Notes: a model not told the origin generated them from the letters alone. Shown: positions 1-6,558, counted from the stretch's first letter. The stretch is DNA of 6,685 nt from Mycobacterium sp. (GCA_020438915.1 JAGQTR010000335.1:1-6685), one strand, 5' to 3'. Made by a program: numbers and translations.

Positions 1-258
1 GCGGGCCTGGCGGCGCTGATCACCCTATGGCTGGGGCTGCTGGCGCAGGCCGGTTCCGGTCGCGTGGCCGTGCCCGCCGCCGTCCCCGATCAACTGGCGG
101 TGGTCCAGGTGCAAGCCGGTGAAAGTCTTCAGCACCTGGCCGCAAGGGTGGCTCCCGAGGTCCCGGTCGGCCAGGTTGTCGAGCGGATCCGCGATCTCAA
201 TCACCTCGATTCAGCTGCGGTCGACGCCGGGCGGACGCTGATCGCCCCGGTCGGCTGA
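1..258 (+). CDS. LysM-domain cell-wall protein, 3' part (Rv2719c/ChiZ-like)
   Basis: The reading frame is open from base 1 to the TGA at 256-258, so the 5' end lies outside the window and only 85 C-terminal residues are seen. The first 15 or so residues (AGLAALITLWLGLLAQ) are hydrophobic and look like the end of a single membrane segment. After a short Pro/Ala linker comes a LysM-like module, residues about 38-84, starting VQVQAGESLQHLAARVAPEV and ending with AGRTLIAPVG. LysM binds peptidoglycan, so the protein probably sits in the membrane with the LysM domain outside. In M. tuberculosis the equivalent gene lies next to lexA, is DNA-damage inducible and has been described as the cell-wall hydrolase ChiZ that affects division. 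The identification here rests on the TM-plus-LysM layout and on nrdR following it. The catalytic activity cannot be judged from this fragment. Confidence 0.85.
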   Translation, partial: AGLAALITLWLGLLAQAGSGRVAVPAAVPDQLAVVQVQAGESLQHLAARVAPEVPVGQVVERIRDLNHLDSAAVDAGRTLIAPVG

Positions 259-371
259 TCCGCGCGGGCCTTCCGCAGTGTCCGAAGCTGGGGTTGTGGT
301 GATCAGTGCGGGCCCCGTGGCGCGGGGGTGCCGCGGCCGCGTGGCGACGCCCGCCGCCATCGGCGCGCGGG

Positions 372-377
372 TAGGCT
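372..377 (+). promoter_or_regulatory. Candidate -10 element upstream of nrdR
   Basis: TAGGCT fits the mycobacterial TANNNT -10 pattern and lies 41 bases before the nrdR ATG. Transcription would start near 384 and give a leader of about 35 bases carrying the GGAGAGG site. No good -35 box is visible at the usual distance. The 160-bp gap between the LysM gene and nrdR is otherwise very GC-rich and featureless. nrdR may equally be read from an upstream promoter together with the LysM gene. Confidence 0.3.
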
Positions 378-403
378 CAGGGGCGGCTCAGCCGGTCGGT
401 AGT

Positions 404-410
404 GGAGAGG
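404..410 (+). promoter_or_regulatory. Ribosome binding site of nrdR
   Basis: GGAGAGG ends eight bases before the ATG at 419-421. It decides the start: the same frame is open further upstream (from 278), but those residues are not NrdR-like, whereas the ATG at 419 gives the canonical NrdR N-terminus MHCPFC. Confidence 0.75.
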
Positions 411-418
411 ATCGTGTT

Positions 419-901
419 ATGCACTGTCCCTTCTGCCGCAACCCCGATTCTCGGGTGGTCGATTCCCGCGAGACCGACGAGGGGCAGGCGATTCGCCGCC
501 GCAGGTCATGTCCGGAGTGCGGGCGGCGGTTTACGACCGTTGAGACGGCGGTTCTGGCGGTGGTCAAGCGCAGCGGCGTCACCGAACCCTTCAGTCGGGA
601 GAAGGTCATCAAAGGTGTGCGCCGATCCTGCCAGGGGCGTCAGGTGGACGACGATGCTCTCAATCTTCTCGCTCAACAAGTCGAGGACGCGGTTCGGGCG
701 ACTGGCTCGGCGGAGGTGCCCAGCCAAGAAGTGGGTCTAGCGATTCTCGGGCCGCTGCGTGAACTCGACGAGGTGGCCTATCTGCGGTTCGCCTCGGTAT
801 ACCGGTCATTCTCGTCGGCCGAAGACTTCGAGCGGGAGATCGAGGCGTTACGGGCGCACCGCGCGGTGCCGGCCCAGGGCGAGACCGCTCAGTCGATCTG
901 A
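419..901 (+). CDS. nrdR: Transcriptional repressor NrdR
   Basis: NrdR is the nucleotide-sensing repressor of ribonucleotide reductase operons. It binds NrdR boxes and reads dATP/ATP through an ATP-cone. This 160-residue protein has the full family layout. An N-terminal zinc ribbon uses Cys3, Cys6, Cys31 and Cys34 (CPFC and CPEC), with the basic run RRRR at 26-29 and the GRRFTTVE motif after it. An ATP-cone follows from about residue 46 to 136 (VKRSG, EPFSREK, RSFSSAEDF). The M. tuberculosis protein is about 154 residues, so the length is normal. It follows the LysM gene on the same strand, as in other mycobacteria. No NrdR-box-like palindrome is seen upstream, so there is no visible sign of autoregulation. 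Its last 13 bases overlap the end of the convergent PhzF-like gene. Confidence 0.97.
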   Translation: MHCPFCRNPDSRVVDSRETDEGQAIRRRRSCPECGRRFTTVETAVLAVVKRSGVTEPFSREKVIKGVRRSCQGRQVDDDALNLLAQQVEDAVRATGSAEVPSQEVGLAILGPLRELDEVAYLRFASVYRSFSSAEDFEREIEALRAHRAVPAQGETAQSI

Positions 902-1575
902 CGGGCTCCGTCGCTGATGACCCGTCCGGCGATCTGCACCCAGCCGTCGGGGCTCCAGGTGGTCTCGATGATCGACCCCCGCCCCTGAACGATGGTCAGG
1001 TCGCGGCTGAGATGCTCGGTCATGCGTACCGCTGCTGCTCCCGTGGCTTCGTCCTCGCGGACTCCCAAGTTAGGGGCAAACATTCTGGATCTGATGGTGC
1101 CTGCGGGTTCGTCCAGCCAGGTCCACAGATAATGCTCGACGTCGTCGGGATATTCATCGGGGTCGGCTGCCGACAGTTCATCGATCGTGGCGAGGTCGTA
1201 GATCGAAAAGTCGGGCGCCCACTCGGCGCGCGCGCTGACCGATGTCAGATCGTCGTGGTAGCTCACCTGCACAATTCCGGCAGGTACCTGCAACGTTTTT
1301 ACCGGCTTTCCTTGGTCCATCAGCCACCACGATGCGCCGACCGTGGGATGGCCGGCGAAGGAGAGTTCGGTGGTGGGCGTATGGATGTGGGCGTGCGCGG
1401 TGCTCGACCCGGCATCGGGCACGGTGACGAATATGGTTTCGCTGTAACCCAATTCAGTAGCAATGCGCTGGCGGTCCGCCGGGTCTACGGACGCCGCGTC
1501 CACCACGCCCAACGGGTTGCCGAAGCTGCCGTCCCGGTCGGTGAATACGCGCAGTACTGTCACGTCGATGGCCAT
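889..1575 (-). CDS. PhzF-family protein (Rv2716-like)
   Basis: The 228-residue protein belongs to the PhzF/diaminopimelate-epimerase-fold family, named for the phenazine enzyme PhzF. It carries the family's key positions: GNPLGVV at 19-25, the GYSET segment with Glu46 at the place of the catalytic Glu, SFAGHPTVGA with His76, and the C-terminal REDEATGAAA (Asp175, Thr178, Gly179). These suggest an active isomerase-type enzyme, but the substrate is unknown. No phenazine genes are nearby, so phenazine synthesis is not implied. It is shorter than typical PhzF proteins (260-300 residues), but the M. tuberculosis counterpart is, as I recall, about the same size. It lies 33 bases after the hydrolase gene on the same strand. 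It has no Shine-Dalgarno sequence; instead a TAGCAT lies six bases before the ATG. Confidence 0.88.
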   Translation of the reverse strand: MAIDVTVLRVFTDRDGSFGNPLGVVDAASVDPADRQRIATELGYSETIFVTVPDAGSSTAHAHIHTPTTELSFAGHPTVGASWWLMDQGKPVKTLQVPAGIVQVSYHDDLTSVSARAEWAPDFSIYDLATIDELSAADPDEYPDDVEHYLWTWLDEPAGTIRSRMFAPNLGVREDEATGAAAVRMTEHLSRDLTIVQGRGSIIETTWSPDGWVQIAGRVISDGARQID

Positions 1576-1581
1576 GAGCCG

Positions 1582-1587
1582 ATGCTA
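1582..1587 (-). promoter_or_regulatory. Candidate -10 box for leaderless PhzF-like mRNA
   Basis: Read on the minus strand, TAGCAT is followed by six bases and then the ATG of the PhzF-like gene. This is the spacing expected when transcription starts at, or one base from, the start codon. There is no purine-rich ribosome binding site between the hydrolase stop and this ATG, which fits leaderless translation, common in mycobacteria. The call rests on one short motif. Confidence 0.4.
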
Positions 1588-1608
1588 CGTGTTAGCAGGC
1601 ACTTCGGG

Positions 1609-2631
1609 TCAGGTTGCACTGCGTTCGTCGGCGCCCATGGCGTCCAGCACCGCGACGCGTGTGTCGGCTGAGCCCGAGATGGTGCTTTCGCTGATTCCCG
1701 CCCGAAGCAGGCTTCGAAGGTAGTCCTGGTCGTGCACGGCCGGCTCGGTGGATTCGATGAACCTCTGCACGTTCTCGACGAATCGGTCCGGGTCCTCACG
1801 GAAGGGGAAATGGCCGGAGCCTTCGAAAATCTCCAGTTGTGATCCTGGCATGGCCGAGTGTGCCATTTCGGCGTGGCTGACCGGAATGACCGAATCGCTG
1901 CTACCCCAAATTAATTGCACGGGAACAGATTGCGTCAGATAACAACGGTCGAGCATGGTCACCACCTGGCCGCGCCAATCGACCACGGCCCGCAGCGTTC
2001 GTGCGAACGCCGCCGACGCGGTCGGCTCGGGTAGATCCTCGAGGATGCGCAACATTTCCGGGATGTCGCGGCCCAATCCGGTGGACCCGAACACGGTGCC
2101 ACCCATCCGCCCGATGGCCTGCAACGCCGGTAGCACCAGCGGGAGGCGAAGCAAGGCCAACGCTTCACTTCCCATCGGCAGCGACGCGATCCGTAGTGCC
2201 ACATTCACCTCTTTGGTGACACCGCCCGCCCCGACGAGGATCATTCGGTCCACCAGTTGCGGGAACTGGTAGGCAAATTGCATCGCCACACCGCCGCCCA
2301 GTGAGTGACCGATCACCGTGACGCTGTCGATTTCCAGGACGCTGAGCAGATCACGCATCCCGTTGGCGTAGGCGGCAACCGAGTAGTCGGCGCGTGGCTT
2401 GTCGGACTTGCCGTGGCCGAGCAGATCGGGGGCGATGACGGTGAACCGTTGCGCCAACATGGTCTGCACGGTGCTCCACGTAGTGGAGTTGTCTCCGATG
2501 CCGTGGATGAGCAGGATCGCCGGACCTGATCCAGCTATCCGGAACGCCCGGCGATAGCCGTGGATGGTCCGATATTGCAGCGAGGGAGTGAGCTCCCTCA
2601 CGGAACGCAGGTTCGGTTTGCGTTCGGTCAC
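1609..2631 (-). CDS. Alpha/beta hydrolase (Rv2715-like)
   Basis: This is an alpha/beta-hydrolase-fold enzyme of 340 residues. It shows the oxyanion segment LLIHGIGDNSTTW (41-52), the DLLGHGKSDKP strand (69-79), the nucleophile elbow GHSLGG with Ser110, a helical lid region from about 140 to 220, Asp246 in WGSSDSVIP and His274 in GSGHFPFREDP. The catalytic Ser-Asp-His triad is therefore complete. The substrate cannot be told from sequence; ester or C-C bond hydrolysis are both possible. I chose the GTG at 2631 (MTERKPNLR), which gives a length close to the roughly 341 residues I recall for Rv2715. A GTG at 2688 would add 19 residues and begin 15 bases after the PAC2 gene's stop. Neither start has a strong ribosome binding site. 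The gene lies between the PAC2 and PhzF-like genes and is probably in their transcription unit. Confidence 0.9.
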   Translation of the reverse strand: MTERKPNLRSVRELTPSLQYRTIHGYRRAFRIAGSGPAILLIHGIGDNSTTWSTVQTMLAQRFTVIAPDLLGHGKSDKPRADYSVAAYANGMRDLLSVLEIDSVTVIGHSLGGGVAMQFAYQFPQLVDRMILVGAGGVTKEVNVALRIASLPMGSEALALLRLPLVLPALQAIGRMGGTVFGSTGLGRDIPEMLRILEDLPEPTASAAFARTLRAVVDWRGQVVTMLDRCYLTQSVPVQLIWGSSDSVIPVSHAEMAHSAMPGSQLEIFEGSGHFPFREDPDRFVENVQRFIESTEPAVHDQDYLRSLLRAGISESTISGSADTRVAVLDAMGADERSAT

Positions 2632-2703
2632 AGTGCAAACCCCGTGATCACCGTCATGCACGCCCACTTCGTCGTCGAGTCGGTTCACAGCTTGCGAGTT
2701 TGG

Positions 2704-3693
2704 CTAGGGACTCTCGGTGGGATTGTCCCCGTCTTTGTTGTCCTTCTCGCCTGTCTGTTGGGCGAGGAATCGCTCGAACTCGGCGCCGAGTTCGTCCCCG
2801 CTGGGCAAATCCTCGTCGCGCGCCAGAAGGGACCGGTTTTCCTGAGCGGCAACGAATGCATCGTACTGGCGCTCGAGCGCCTCCACCACTTGAGCGACCT
2901 CCGCGCTCGCAGCGACCTGTTCGTTGACCTTGTCGTGTACCTCCGCGGCCGCCTGGGCCAGCGCGGCGGTCGGGATCTGCAGTGAACCGCAGCGGGCCAC
3001 CTCAGAGAGCAGCGTCTCGGCTGCGGTCGGATAGTCGGTTTGCGCCAGATAGTGGGGGATATGCGCGGTGAACCCAACGACCTCGTGTCCGTGCTGGGCC
3101 ATCCGGAACTCGAGCAGATTGGACACACTGCCCGGTACCTGAACCTCTGCGACCCAGGGCTGATGGTCGGCGATGAGCTCCTTGTCGTTGGAGTGGGCGG
3201 TCAGCGTCATCGGCCGGGTATGCGGAACGGCCATCGGAATGGCGCCGAGGCCGATAATCCTGCGAACCCCGAGGCGCTCGGCTAGCAGCCGCACCGCGGT
3301 GATGAAGCGCTCCCAGCGTAGATCGGGCTCGAGGCCGGCGAGCAGCAGAAACGGTGTTCCGGCACTGTCGTGTAGCGCGTAGAGATTGAGCTCGGGATTG
3401 TCGTAGTGCGTGAAGTGGTCGGTCTTGAACGTCATCAACGGGCGCCGCGACCGGTAATCGAGAAGTTCATCGATCGCGAATGACGCCACCAGTTCGGTGT
3501 CGAGAGTGTTCTTGAGGTGCTCGGCGGCCAGTCTGATCGCCCGGCCGGCATCGGAGAAGCCCTCAAGCGCATGGATCAACACCGGACCGCGGCCGTCCGC
3601 AGAGGACAGCTGCGGAGCGGGAAACTCGAGCTCATACATGCCGGTCTGCTCAGGTTGGTATTGCTGACCTGGAACATCTGCGTTCTCAGCCAT
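2704..3693 (-). CDS. PAC2-family protein (Rv2714-like)
   Basis: The 329-residue protein resembles mycobacterial Rv2714 (about 324 residues), a member of the PAC2 superfamily (proteasome assembly chaperone 2 fold). That family is duplicated in Actinobacteria, and the Rv2714 crystal structure is known. Recognisable blocks are the N-terminal VLIHALEGFSDAGRAIRLAAEHL segment (about 38-60), FAIDELLDYRSRRP (about 72-85), LLLAGLEPDLRWERF (about 116-130) and GFTAHIPHYLAQTDYPTAAETLL (about 207-229). The C-terminal third (from about 240) is predicted helical, rich in Ala, Glu and Gln, and ends in a charged, probably disordered tail. The biochemical role is not established. The start at 3693 is supported by a strong AGGAGG. 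There is no signal peptide or membrane segment, so it is likely cytoplasmic. It is the first gene of a probable three-gene unit with the hydrolase and PhzF-like genes. Confidence 0.9.
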   Translation of the reverse strand: MAENADVPGQQYQPEQTGMYELEFPAPQLSSADGRGPVLIHALEGFSDAGRAIRLAAEHLKNTLDTELVASFAIDELLDYRSRRPLMTFKTDHFTHYDNPELNLYALHDSAGTPFLLLAGLEPDLRWERFITAVRLLAERLGVRRIIGLGAIPMAVPHTRPMTLTAHSNDKELIADHQPWVAEVQVPGSVSNLLEFRMAQHGHEVVGFTAHIPHYLAQTDYPTAAETLLSEVARCGSLQIPTAALAQAAAEVHDKVNEQVAASAEVAQVVEALERQYDAFVAAQENRSLLARDEDLPSGDELGAEFERFLAQQTGEKDNKDGDNPTESP

Positions 3694-3699
3694 CTTTCG

Positions 3700-3705
3700 C
3701 CTCCT
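3700..3705 (-). promoter_or_regulatory. Ribosome binding site of the PAC2 gene
   Basis: AGGAGG on the minus strand ends six bases before the ATG at 3693-3691. It is the only perfect Shine-Dalgarno sequence I noticed at a start codon in the window and suggests efficient translation of this gene. Confidence 0.85.
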
Positions 3706-3706
3706 T

Positions 3707-3746
3707 TTCGCGGTTCGCTGCGACAGTTCGCGGTCCGCTGCGATAG
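3707..3746. repeat. 20-bp imperfect tandem repeat
   Basis: Two adjacent 20-base units (3707-3726 and 3727-3746) agree at 18 of 20 positions, differing only by T/C at the 9th base and C/T at the 18th. The pair lies one base beyond the Shine-Dalgarno of the PAC2 gene, so it falls in the leader or promoter of that gene. It may be a chance duplication or a pair of binding sites for a regulator. Confidence 0.8.
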
Positions 3747-3802
3747 CGATGTCGTCGGTACCGTAACCTCCAGTGTCCCGTATCGGCGGTCATCGGCACC
3801 GC

Positions 3803-3808
3803 GGTATA
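3803..3808 (-). promoter_or_regulatory. Candidate -10 box for the PAC2 gene
   Basis: On the minus strand TATACC sits inside an 8-bp palindrome (GGTATACC, 3803-3810) and is preceded by GGG. About 17 bases upstream is CGAACA, a poor -35. A start near 3796 would give a leader of about 100 bases including the 20-bp tandem repeat. The evidence is only a short motif, and other -10-like sites in the 204-bp gap cannot be excluded. Confidence 0.25.
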
Positions 3809-3861
3809 CCCGCCCGTCACCCATTTGTTCGAACGCTTATTCACCATTGGGGCATTCCGCA

Positions 3862-3890
3862 GGTGCCGCGGCGGAGGCCGTCGCAGCACC
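3862..3890 (-). terminator. Hairpin downstream of sthA, possible terminator
   Basis: Eight bases past the sthA stop there is an inverted repeat with 9-base arms (3862-3870 and 3882-3890, one G-T wobble) and an 11-base loop. The stem is GC-rich. No T-run follows on the minus strand, as is common for mycobacterial hairpins, so it could end or attenuate transcription, or protect the sthA mRNA 3' end. It argues that the PAC2 gene has its own promoter. Confidence 0.5.
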
Positions 3891-3897
3891 TCACGAC

Positions 3898-5313
3898 TCA
3901 GGATCGGAACTGGTTGAGCGCGCGCAGCTTGTTCATCACATCCAGTGCCGCCACCTTGTAGGCCTCGGAGAAGGTCGGGTAGTTGAACACGGCGTCAACC
4001 AGGAACTCGATCGTGCCCTGACATCCCATCACGGACTGGCCGATGTGCACCATCTCGGTGGCATTGCTGCCGAAGATGTGAACTCCGAGTATCCGCAGGT
4101 CCTCGGTCGAGACCAGCAGTTTGAGCATCCCGTAGGAATCGCCGGCGATCTGGCCGCGCGCCAACTCACGGTAGCGGGACACCCCGACCTCGTAGGGCAC
4201 CGAATCCTTGGTCAGCTCCACCTCGGTGGCCCCGACGTAGGACACTTCGGGTATCGAGTAGATGCCGATGGGTTGCAGCTCGGTCATGCCTTTGCAGGGC
4301 TCATCGAATGCGTGATAGGCCGCCAGTCGGCCCTGGTCCATGGAGGTCGCCGCCAGGGCCGGGAACCCGATGACGTCGCCGACGGCGTAAATGTGCTCGA
4401 CCTTGGTCTGGTAGTTGTCGTCGACGAAGATTCGGCCGCGGTCGTCGGCCTCCAGGCCGGCGTTCGGCAGATCGAGGTGGTCGGTCTGGCCCTGCCGGCC
4501 CGCTGAGTACATGACTGTCTCGGCGGGGATCTGCTTGCCGCTGGCCAGCGTGGTGATGGTACCGGCGGAGCCGACGTCGACGGCGGTGACCTCTTCGCCG
4601 AATCGGAACGTCACGGCCAGATCCCGCAGGTGGAATTTCAGCGCCTCGATGACCTCACGATCGCAGAACTCCAACATGTTGGCGCGTTTCTCGACGACGG
4701 TGACCTTGGTGCCCAGCGCCGCGAACATCGAGGCGTACTCGATGCCGATGACGCCCGCGCCGACTACGACCATCGAGCCCGGGATGGTCTTGAGGTCGAG
4801 GATGCCGTCGGAGTCCAGGACCCGGTTCTCGTCGAACTCGACGCCGGCGGGCCGGGCCGGTTTGGTGCCGGTGGCGATGACGATGTAGCGACCGCTGACG
4901 GTCACGCGTTCGGCTCGGTTGGGATCGTCGACGTGAATGGTGTGGGCATCGAGGAACCGGGCGTGGCCCACATAAAGCTCGATGCGATTACGCATCAGCT
5001 GCGAGCGCACCACGTCGACTTCCTTGCCGATGACGTGCTGGGTGCGCGCGAGAAGGTCGGCCGGGGTGATCTTGTCCTTGACGCGGTAGCTGACCCCGTA
5101 GAGTTCGCGCTGGTTCATGCCGGTGAGGTAGACGACGGCCTCGCGCAACGTCTTCGACGGGATGGTGCCGGTGTTGACGCACACGCCGCCCAGCATCAGC
5201 CCGCGCTCGATCACCGCGACGGACTTGCCGAGCTTTGCCGCAGCGATGGCCGCTTTTTGCCCGCCCGGTCCTGATCCGATGACGACGAGGTCGTATTCCT
5301 GCGTGGAACCCAT
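3898..5313 (-). CDS. sthA: Soluble pyridine nucleotide transhydrogenase SthA
   Basis: SthA is an FAD-containing cytoplasmic flavoprotein that moves hydride between NAD(H) and NADP(H), mainly to reoxidise NADPH. The 471-residue protein has the flavoprotein-disulfide-reductase layout. There is an N-terminal FAD-binding GSGPGGQKAA (13-22) with the ERG acid (36-38), a second Rossmann motif VVGAGVIGIEYASMFAALG in the middle (about 180-200), the FAD motif IYAVGDVIGFPALA, and a C-terminal dimerisation domain (YSIPEVSYVG to the end). In the redox-active site Cys45 is kept but the partner position is Thr50 (CVNTGT). The C-terminal His of lipoamide dehydrogenase is Tyr445 (NYPTFSEAY). Both changes separate SthA from lipoamide dehydrogenase and glutathione reductase. 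The length matches M. tuberculosis SthA (about 468). No clear Shine-Dalgarno sequence precedes the ATG at 5313, which sets the start mainly by the conserved N-terminus. It diverges from the DUF4192 gene. Confidence 0.95.
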   Translation of the reverse strand: MGSTQEYDLVVIGSGPGGQKAAIAAAKLGKSVAVIERGLMLGGVCVNTGTIPSKTLREAVVYLTGMNQRELYGVSYRVKDKITPADLLARTQHVIGKEVDVVRSQLMRNRIELYVGHARFLDAHTIHVDDPNRAERVTVSGRYIVIATGTKPARPAGVEFDENRVLDSDGILDLKTIPGSMVVVGAGVIGIEYASMFAALGTKVTVVEKRANMLEFCDREVIEALKFHLRDLAVTFRFGEEVTAVDVGSAGTITTLASGKQIPAETVMYSAGRQGQTDHLDLPNAGLEADDRGRIFVDDNYQTKVEHIYAVGDVIGFPALAATSMDQGRLAAYHAFDEPCKGMTELQPIGIYSIPEVSYVGATEVELTKDSVPYEVGVSRYRELARGQIAGDSYGMLKLLVSTEDLRILGVHIFGSNATEMVHIGQSVMGCQGTIEFLVDAVFNYPTFSEAYKVAALDVMNKLRALNQFRS

Positions 5314-5503
5314 GGCACATAGGTGTACGCCGGTTGGGCGTGGCTTGTACGGCGATCGGTGTCAAAATCTGAGGGTTAATCCGGAGCCCGGATGGCCGGG
5401 CCGGCTACGGTCATCGACCCCCAATCCCGACTTCATCCACAGTTCGGGCCTGCCAGATCAGCGTGGGCGGTTCTTCGTCGGCTGCTGTTGCCAGGTTTGC
5501 AGT
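5314..5503. other. Divergent intergenic region sthA / DUF4192 gene
   Basis: This 190-bp gap must hold the promoters of both genes. On the minus strand a perfect TTGACA (5365 to 5360) could be a -35 for sthA, but no TANNNT follows at 16-18 bases, so the promoter is not secured. On the plus strand I see no convincing promoter; before the DUF4192 ATG there is only a weak CCAGG (5491-5495). No iron box, SOS box or other recognised operator was found. Confidence 0.5.
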
Positions 5504-6346
5504 ATGTCTACAACACCTCGCCCCGATTTTCCGCTCGACCGACCCGGCGTCCTGATTGCGGCGCTTCCCGCTGTCCTGGGCTTCGTGCCTGAGAAGTCCC
5601 TGGTGCTCGTGACCGCGGCTGACGGTGAGATGGGCGCTGTCATGCGCGCCGACCTCTGCGGCGACGTGGGCGGCGGCTCGTTGAGTCACCTGGCAGGGCT
5701 GGCGGCCGCGTCCCGAGCAGAGATCGCGATCGCGGTCGTCGTCGACGACGAGGGCGCAGGATGTCAGATGTGCGCCGCCGAATACCGTGACCTGGCCCGT
5801 GAGCTGTCTGTCGAGCTCGCCAGACGGGATGTCGAACTGTTCGCCGTGCACGTCGTCGACCGGGTCGCCGCCGGCGGTCGGTGGTACTGCGCTGACGGTT
5901 GCGGCAGCTCGGGTGTGGTCGAGGATCCAGCGGCATCGCCGATCGCGGCGGCGGCGGTACTGGATGGGCGGCGCCTGTACGCGCGGCGCTCCGAGCTCGT
6001 CGCGGTCGTCGCCCCCGTGGACCCCGAACGAAGCACCGCGCTGGCCGAGCTGATCGAGCAGGCCGGTGAGATCGATCCCGAGCGCCCCGGTTCGCAGGCT
6101 CGCGATGACATCGAGCACGCGCTGGCCTGTGCTGAGCAGATCGGCAGAGGGAGTCCGCTCGCCGATGAACAATTGGTCGGTGTGGCGCTCGCGCTGACAG
6201 ATCCGCGGGTGCGCGACACCCTGTACGCGCTCGCCGTGAGCGACCGCGCCGGGTCGGCCGAATCGCTGTGGGCTGACCTGGCCCGCCGCCTGCCAGAGCC
6301 ATGGCGAGTGGAAGCACTCGTGCTGCTGGCGTTTTCGGCTTACTAG
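5504..6346 (+). CDS. DUF4192 protein, cut short by an in-frame TAG (Rv2712c-like)
   Basis: The frame opens at the ATG 5504 (MSTTPRPDFPLDRPGVLIAALPAVLGFVPEKSLVLV), a typical start of the actinobacterial DUF4192 family, whose function is unknown. It runs for 280 residues to a TAG at 6344-6346, ending VEALVLLAFSAY. The family's conserved N-terminal block is present (residues about 10-45), as are CAADGCGSSG-like cysteines (YCADGCGSSG near 129-138) and the helical C-terminal part (LVGVALALTDPRVRDTLYALAVSD). The frame stays open beyond the TAG for 69 codons of family-like sequence; with them the length would be 350, close to the roughly 352 I recall for Rv2712c. The gene is therefore either a pseudogene, a slightly shortened functional gene, or a sequencing error. 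The open frame extends upstream to 5162, but that part is antisense to sthA and not family-like. Confidence 0.85.
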   Translation: MSTTPRPDFPLDRPGVLIAALPAVLGFVPEKSLVLVTAADGEMGAVMRADLCGDVGGGSLSHLAGLAAASRAEIAIAVVVDDEGAGCQMCAAEYRDLARELSVELARRDVELFAVHVVDRVAAGGRWYCADGCGSSGVVEDPAASPIAAAAVLDGRRLYARRSELVAVVAPVDPERSTALAELIEQAGEIDPERPGSQARDDIEHALACAEQIGRGSPLADEQLVGVALALTDPRVRDTLYALAVSDRAGSAESLWADLARRLPEPWRVEALVLLAFSAY

Positions 6347-6556
6347 CGTGGGGAGGGGCCACTTGCGGGCATCTCCCTCGACGCTGCGCTCAGGGACCGA
6401 CCCATGCATCGGATGGCCGGCATGCTCGATACTGCGCTGCAGTCAGGAATGCGACCGGAACAGATCCGTGAGTTGGCCGTCACCGGCTACCGGCTCGCAG
6501 AACAGCTCGGCGTCAGGCTTCCGCCGAGCAGACGGTTCGGTCGCCGGGCGGGCTAG
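6347..6556 (+). pseudogene. Cut-off C-terminal part of the DUF4192 gene
   Basis: Directly after the TAG, in the same frame, 69 codons run to a TAG at 6554-6556. They encode RGEGPLAGISLDAAL, then HRMAGMLDTALQSGMRPEQI, then RELAVTGYRLAEQLGVRLPP and a basic end SRRFGRRAG. This reads as the normal C-terminal helices of the family, still with mycobacterial codon use, so the interruption is recent or the stop is read through. There is no separate start with a ribosome binding site. The stop lies two bases from the ideR stop on the other strand. Confidence 0.75.
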
Positions 6557-6558
6557 GC

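Noticed and set aside
372..381. TAGGCT near nrdR as part of an iron box
   Set aside because: The flanks do not form the 19-base IdeR palindrome; it is at most a -10 element.
278..418. Upstream extension of the nrdR frame
   Set aside because: The NrdR zinc ribbon begins at the ATG at 419, with GGAGAGG before it; the 47 extra residues are not family-like.
1012..1671. Plus-strand open frame of 219 codons opposite the PhzF-like gene
   Set aside because: The PhzF motifs are clear on the other strand; this frame is a codon-bias shadow.
3827..3842. Possible LexA (SOS) box around GTTCGAAC
   Set aside because: The half-site TCGAAC is present, but the second half reads ATTCAC instead of GTTCGA, with three mismatches, so it is not a credible SOS box.
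3517..4506. Long plus-strand open frame of 329 codons over the PAC2 and sthA genes
   Set aside because: It lies opposite two well-supported genes and spans the gap between them. Its translation resembles no family, and such shadows are common in GC-rich DNA.
5411..6409. Minus-strand open frame of 332 codons opposite the DUF4192 gene
   Set aside because: It is antisense to a recognised family member, has a non-protein-like composition and no ribosome binding site.
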